From: Pseudolabrys sp.
GTDB taxonomy: Bacteria; Pseudomonadota; Alphaproteobacteria; Rhizobiales; Xanthobacteraceae
Reading direction: 5' to 3'
DNA length: 7,039 nt
Assembly (NCBI GenBank): GCA_026125925.1
Contig: JAHCKF010000185.1
Location: 1-7,039, forward strand
The notes beneath the pieces were generated by a model, which was given only the letters and a program-made list of their open reading frames with translations, was not told the origin of the DNA and made no database searches. The position numbers and the translations under genes were made by a program. Positions 6,398-7,039 of this stretch are shown here, in pieces (position 1 is the stretch's first letter; each line of letters starts with the position of its first letter).

Positions 6398-6747
6398 CGG
6401 CGCTGCCCGGAGACCGAGAGTGCGGCGGAGCAGGCGGCCAGTACCTTCGGATCGACCACGAACCAGGCGCCGCCGTCGAGCATCTGCTCCGCGTAGCCGG
6501 CGGCCTTGGGCATCACCACGGCGATGAAAGTGAGGCCGCCAAAGCGGACGAAGCGGCTGCCGTCGGCGGTCGCCCGTTCGATGCTCGTTTGCGGTGAAGT
6601 CCAGGGGGCGAAGATGACCGCGACGCCGTTGTCCGCGTTGGGCGGCACAAGGCCGATGCGCGCGCTCGCTGCCAGTGCCACCAGCGACACCACGGCGAAA
6701 ATAGCGATTTCGGCAATTCGGCCGGAGCGAACAGATAACACGGTCAA
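6394..6747 (-). CDS. Small one-TM protein of unknown function, coupled to the chemoreceptor
   Basis: No recognised family. The frame opens with TTG at 6747 (117 residues); a GTG two codons in (6741) is equally possible, and neither has a clear Shine-Dalgarno. A hydrophobic segment at about residues 12-29 ([17 protein letters not shown]) follows two arginines, so it is either a membrane anchor or an uncleaved signal, leaving a domain of about 85 residues outside the cytoplasm. That part has [11 protein letters not shown] (41-51), [16 protein letters not shown] (65-80) and [15 protein letters not shown] (93-107). This looks like a compact alpha/beta fold rather than random sequence. Its TGA overlaps the GTG of the receptor gene. 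Such coupling suggests that the two products act together, perhaps with this one as a periplasmic partner or modulator; this is inference. I vaguely recall similar short proteins next to chemoreceptors in Bradyrhizobium. Confidence 0.72.
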   Translation of the reverse strand: MTVLSVRSGRIAEIAIFAVVSLVALAASARIGLVPPNADNGVAVIFAPWTSPQTSIERATADGSRFVRFGGLTFIAVVMPKAAGYAEQMLDGGAWFVVDPKVLAACSAALSVSGQRR

Positions 6748-6778
6748 TGCAACGGAGCCTGTGGTACTCCCTTGCTGT

Positions 6779-6806
6779 TAATGGTTACGTATTAATAAAC
6801 CATTAT
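6779..6806. promoter_or_regulatory. AT-rich inverted repeat with CtrA-like site upstream of the receptor cassette
   Basis: TAATGGTT (6779-6786) and its exact reverse complement AACCATTA (6798-6805) flank an 11-base AT-rich centre. Overlapping it, TTAA (6792-6795), seven bases, then TTAT (6803-6806) matches the CtrA site TTAA-N7-TTAA at 7 of 8 positions. The minus strand also contains GTAACCAT, close to the TTAACCAT half-site. It lies 32 bases upstream of the TTG start of the small gene and could be its operator or promoter. TTATACATAAT on the minus strand, just upstream, could supply a -10. Confidence 0.45.
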
Positions 6807-6849
6807 GTATAAGCATACCGCCCATAACCGCTCGTTATCCGCCAAGTCG

Positions 6850-6870
6850 AGCCGGCCTATTGCGCCGGCT
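6850..6870 (-). terminator. Possible hairpin overlapping the end of secB
   Basis: AGCCGGC (6850-6856) and GCCGGCT (6864-6870) form a perfect 7-bp stem with a 7-base loop that contains the secB stop codon. No T-run follows on the minus strand, so it is at best a weak or factor-dependent terminator. Confidence 0.3.
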
Positions 6871-7039
6871 GATCCTGGCCGCCGAGCTGCGCCATTTTCT
6901 GGCGATACAGCGCGACGAAGTCGACCGGGTCCAGCAGCAGCGGCGGGAAGCCGCCATTGCGCACGGTCGTGGCGATGATCTCGCGCGCAAACGGGAACAG
7001 CAGCCGCGGGCATTCGATCAGCACGACCGCGTTCATGCT
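6857..7039 (-). CDS. secB: Protein-export chaperone SecB, C-terminal part only
   Basis: Translated by hand on the minus strand; 60 codons and a TAG stop at 6859-6857 are visible, and the N-terminal portion lies beyond the right edge. SecB is a tetrameric cytosolic chaperone that keeps preproteins unfolded and hands them to SecA. The visible [20 protein letters not shown] is the conserved SecB C-terminal core. [20 protein letters not shown] follows and corresponds to the E. coli FPQLNLAPVNFDALF block. The protein ends in a short polar tail (LGGQDQPAQ). The position fits, because secB commonly lies near dnaQ in Hyphomicrobiales; here the receptor cassette separates them. A methionine codon at 7036 is internal, not the start. 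Confidence 0.93.
   Translation of the reverse strand, partial: SMNAVVLIECPRLLFPFAREIIATTVRNGGFPPLLLDPVDFVALYRQKMAQLGGQDQPAQ

Noticed and set aside
6835..6843. TTATCCGCC, DnaA-box-like, beyond the secB stop
   Set aside because: It is a single weak match far from the origin gap and expected by chance.

Overview
This window looks like a chromosomal segment around the replication origin of an alphaproteobacterium. It is most likely from the Hyphomicrobiales, in or near the Bradyrhizobium / Rhodopseudomonas / Xanthobacteraceae group. Three things support this: high GC content, the gene order hemJ-hemE | pyruvate,phosphate dikinase regulatory protein - maf - coaE - dnaQ ... secB, and intergenic palindromic repeats of the kind common in those genomes. 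The assignment rests on gene order and remembered family sequences, not on a search.

Layout. Bases 1-1474 hold two leftward haem-synthesis genes, hemJ (cut by the window edge) and hemE. Bases 1475-1838 are a divergent gap of about 360 bp that matches the position of the mapped Caulobacter and Sinorhizobium origins, between hemE and the DUF299 gene. It holds an AT-rich patch next to hemE and several DnaA-box-like 9-mers. Bases 1839-4933 hold four rightward housekeeping genes: a PPDK/PEP-synthase regulator, a Maf nucleotide pyrophosphatase, coaE (last step of CoA synthesis) and dnaQ (DNA polymerase III proofreading). The three spacers between them carry palindromic repeats. Two of these are elaborate: a double hairpin with 10-bp terminal inverted repeats before coaE, and a cloverleaf-like element before dnaQ. 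The aroE gene that usually lies between maf and coaE in related genomes is absent.

Bases 4937-6747 hold a leftward two-gene cassette inserted between dnaQ and secB. It encodes a small one-TM protein of unknown function, then a methyl-accepting chemotaxis-type receptor with six TM helices and a histidine-rich membrane sensor. The two genes overlap by a GTGA. An AT-rich 8-bp inverted repeat containing a near-match to the CtrA site lies upstream. The C-terminal part of secB, also leftward, enters from the right edge.

How it works together. Genes on both sides point away from the putative origin, as expected for leading-strand transcription. The housekeeping genes serve haem, CoA, nucleotide quality control, replication fidelity and protein export, and have no single shared pathway. 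The chemoreceptor cassette is the accessory element and the least described part. No CRISPR array, RNA gene, insertion sequence or phage gene was seen.
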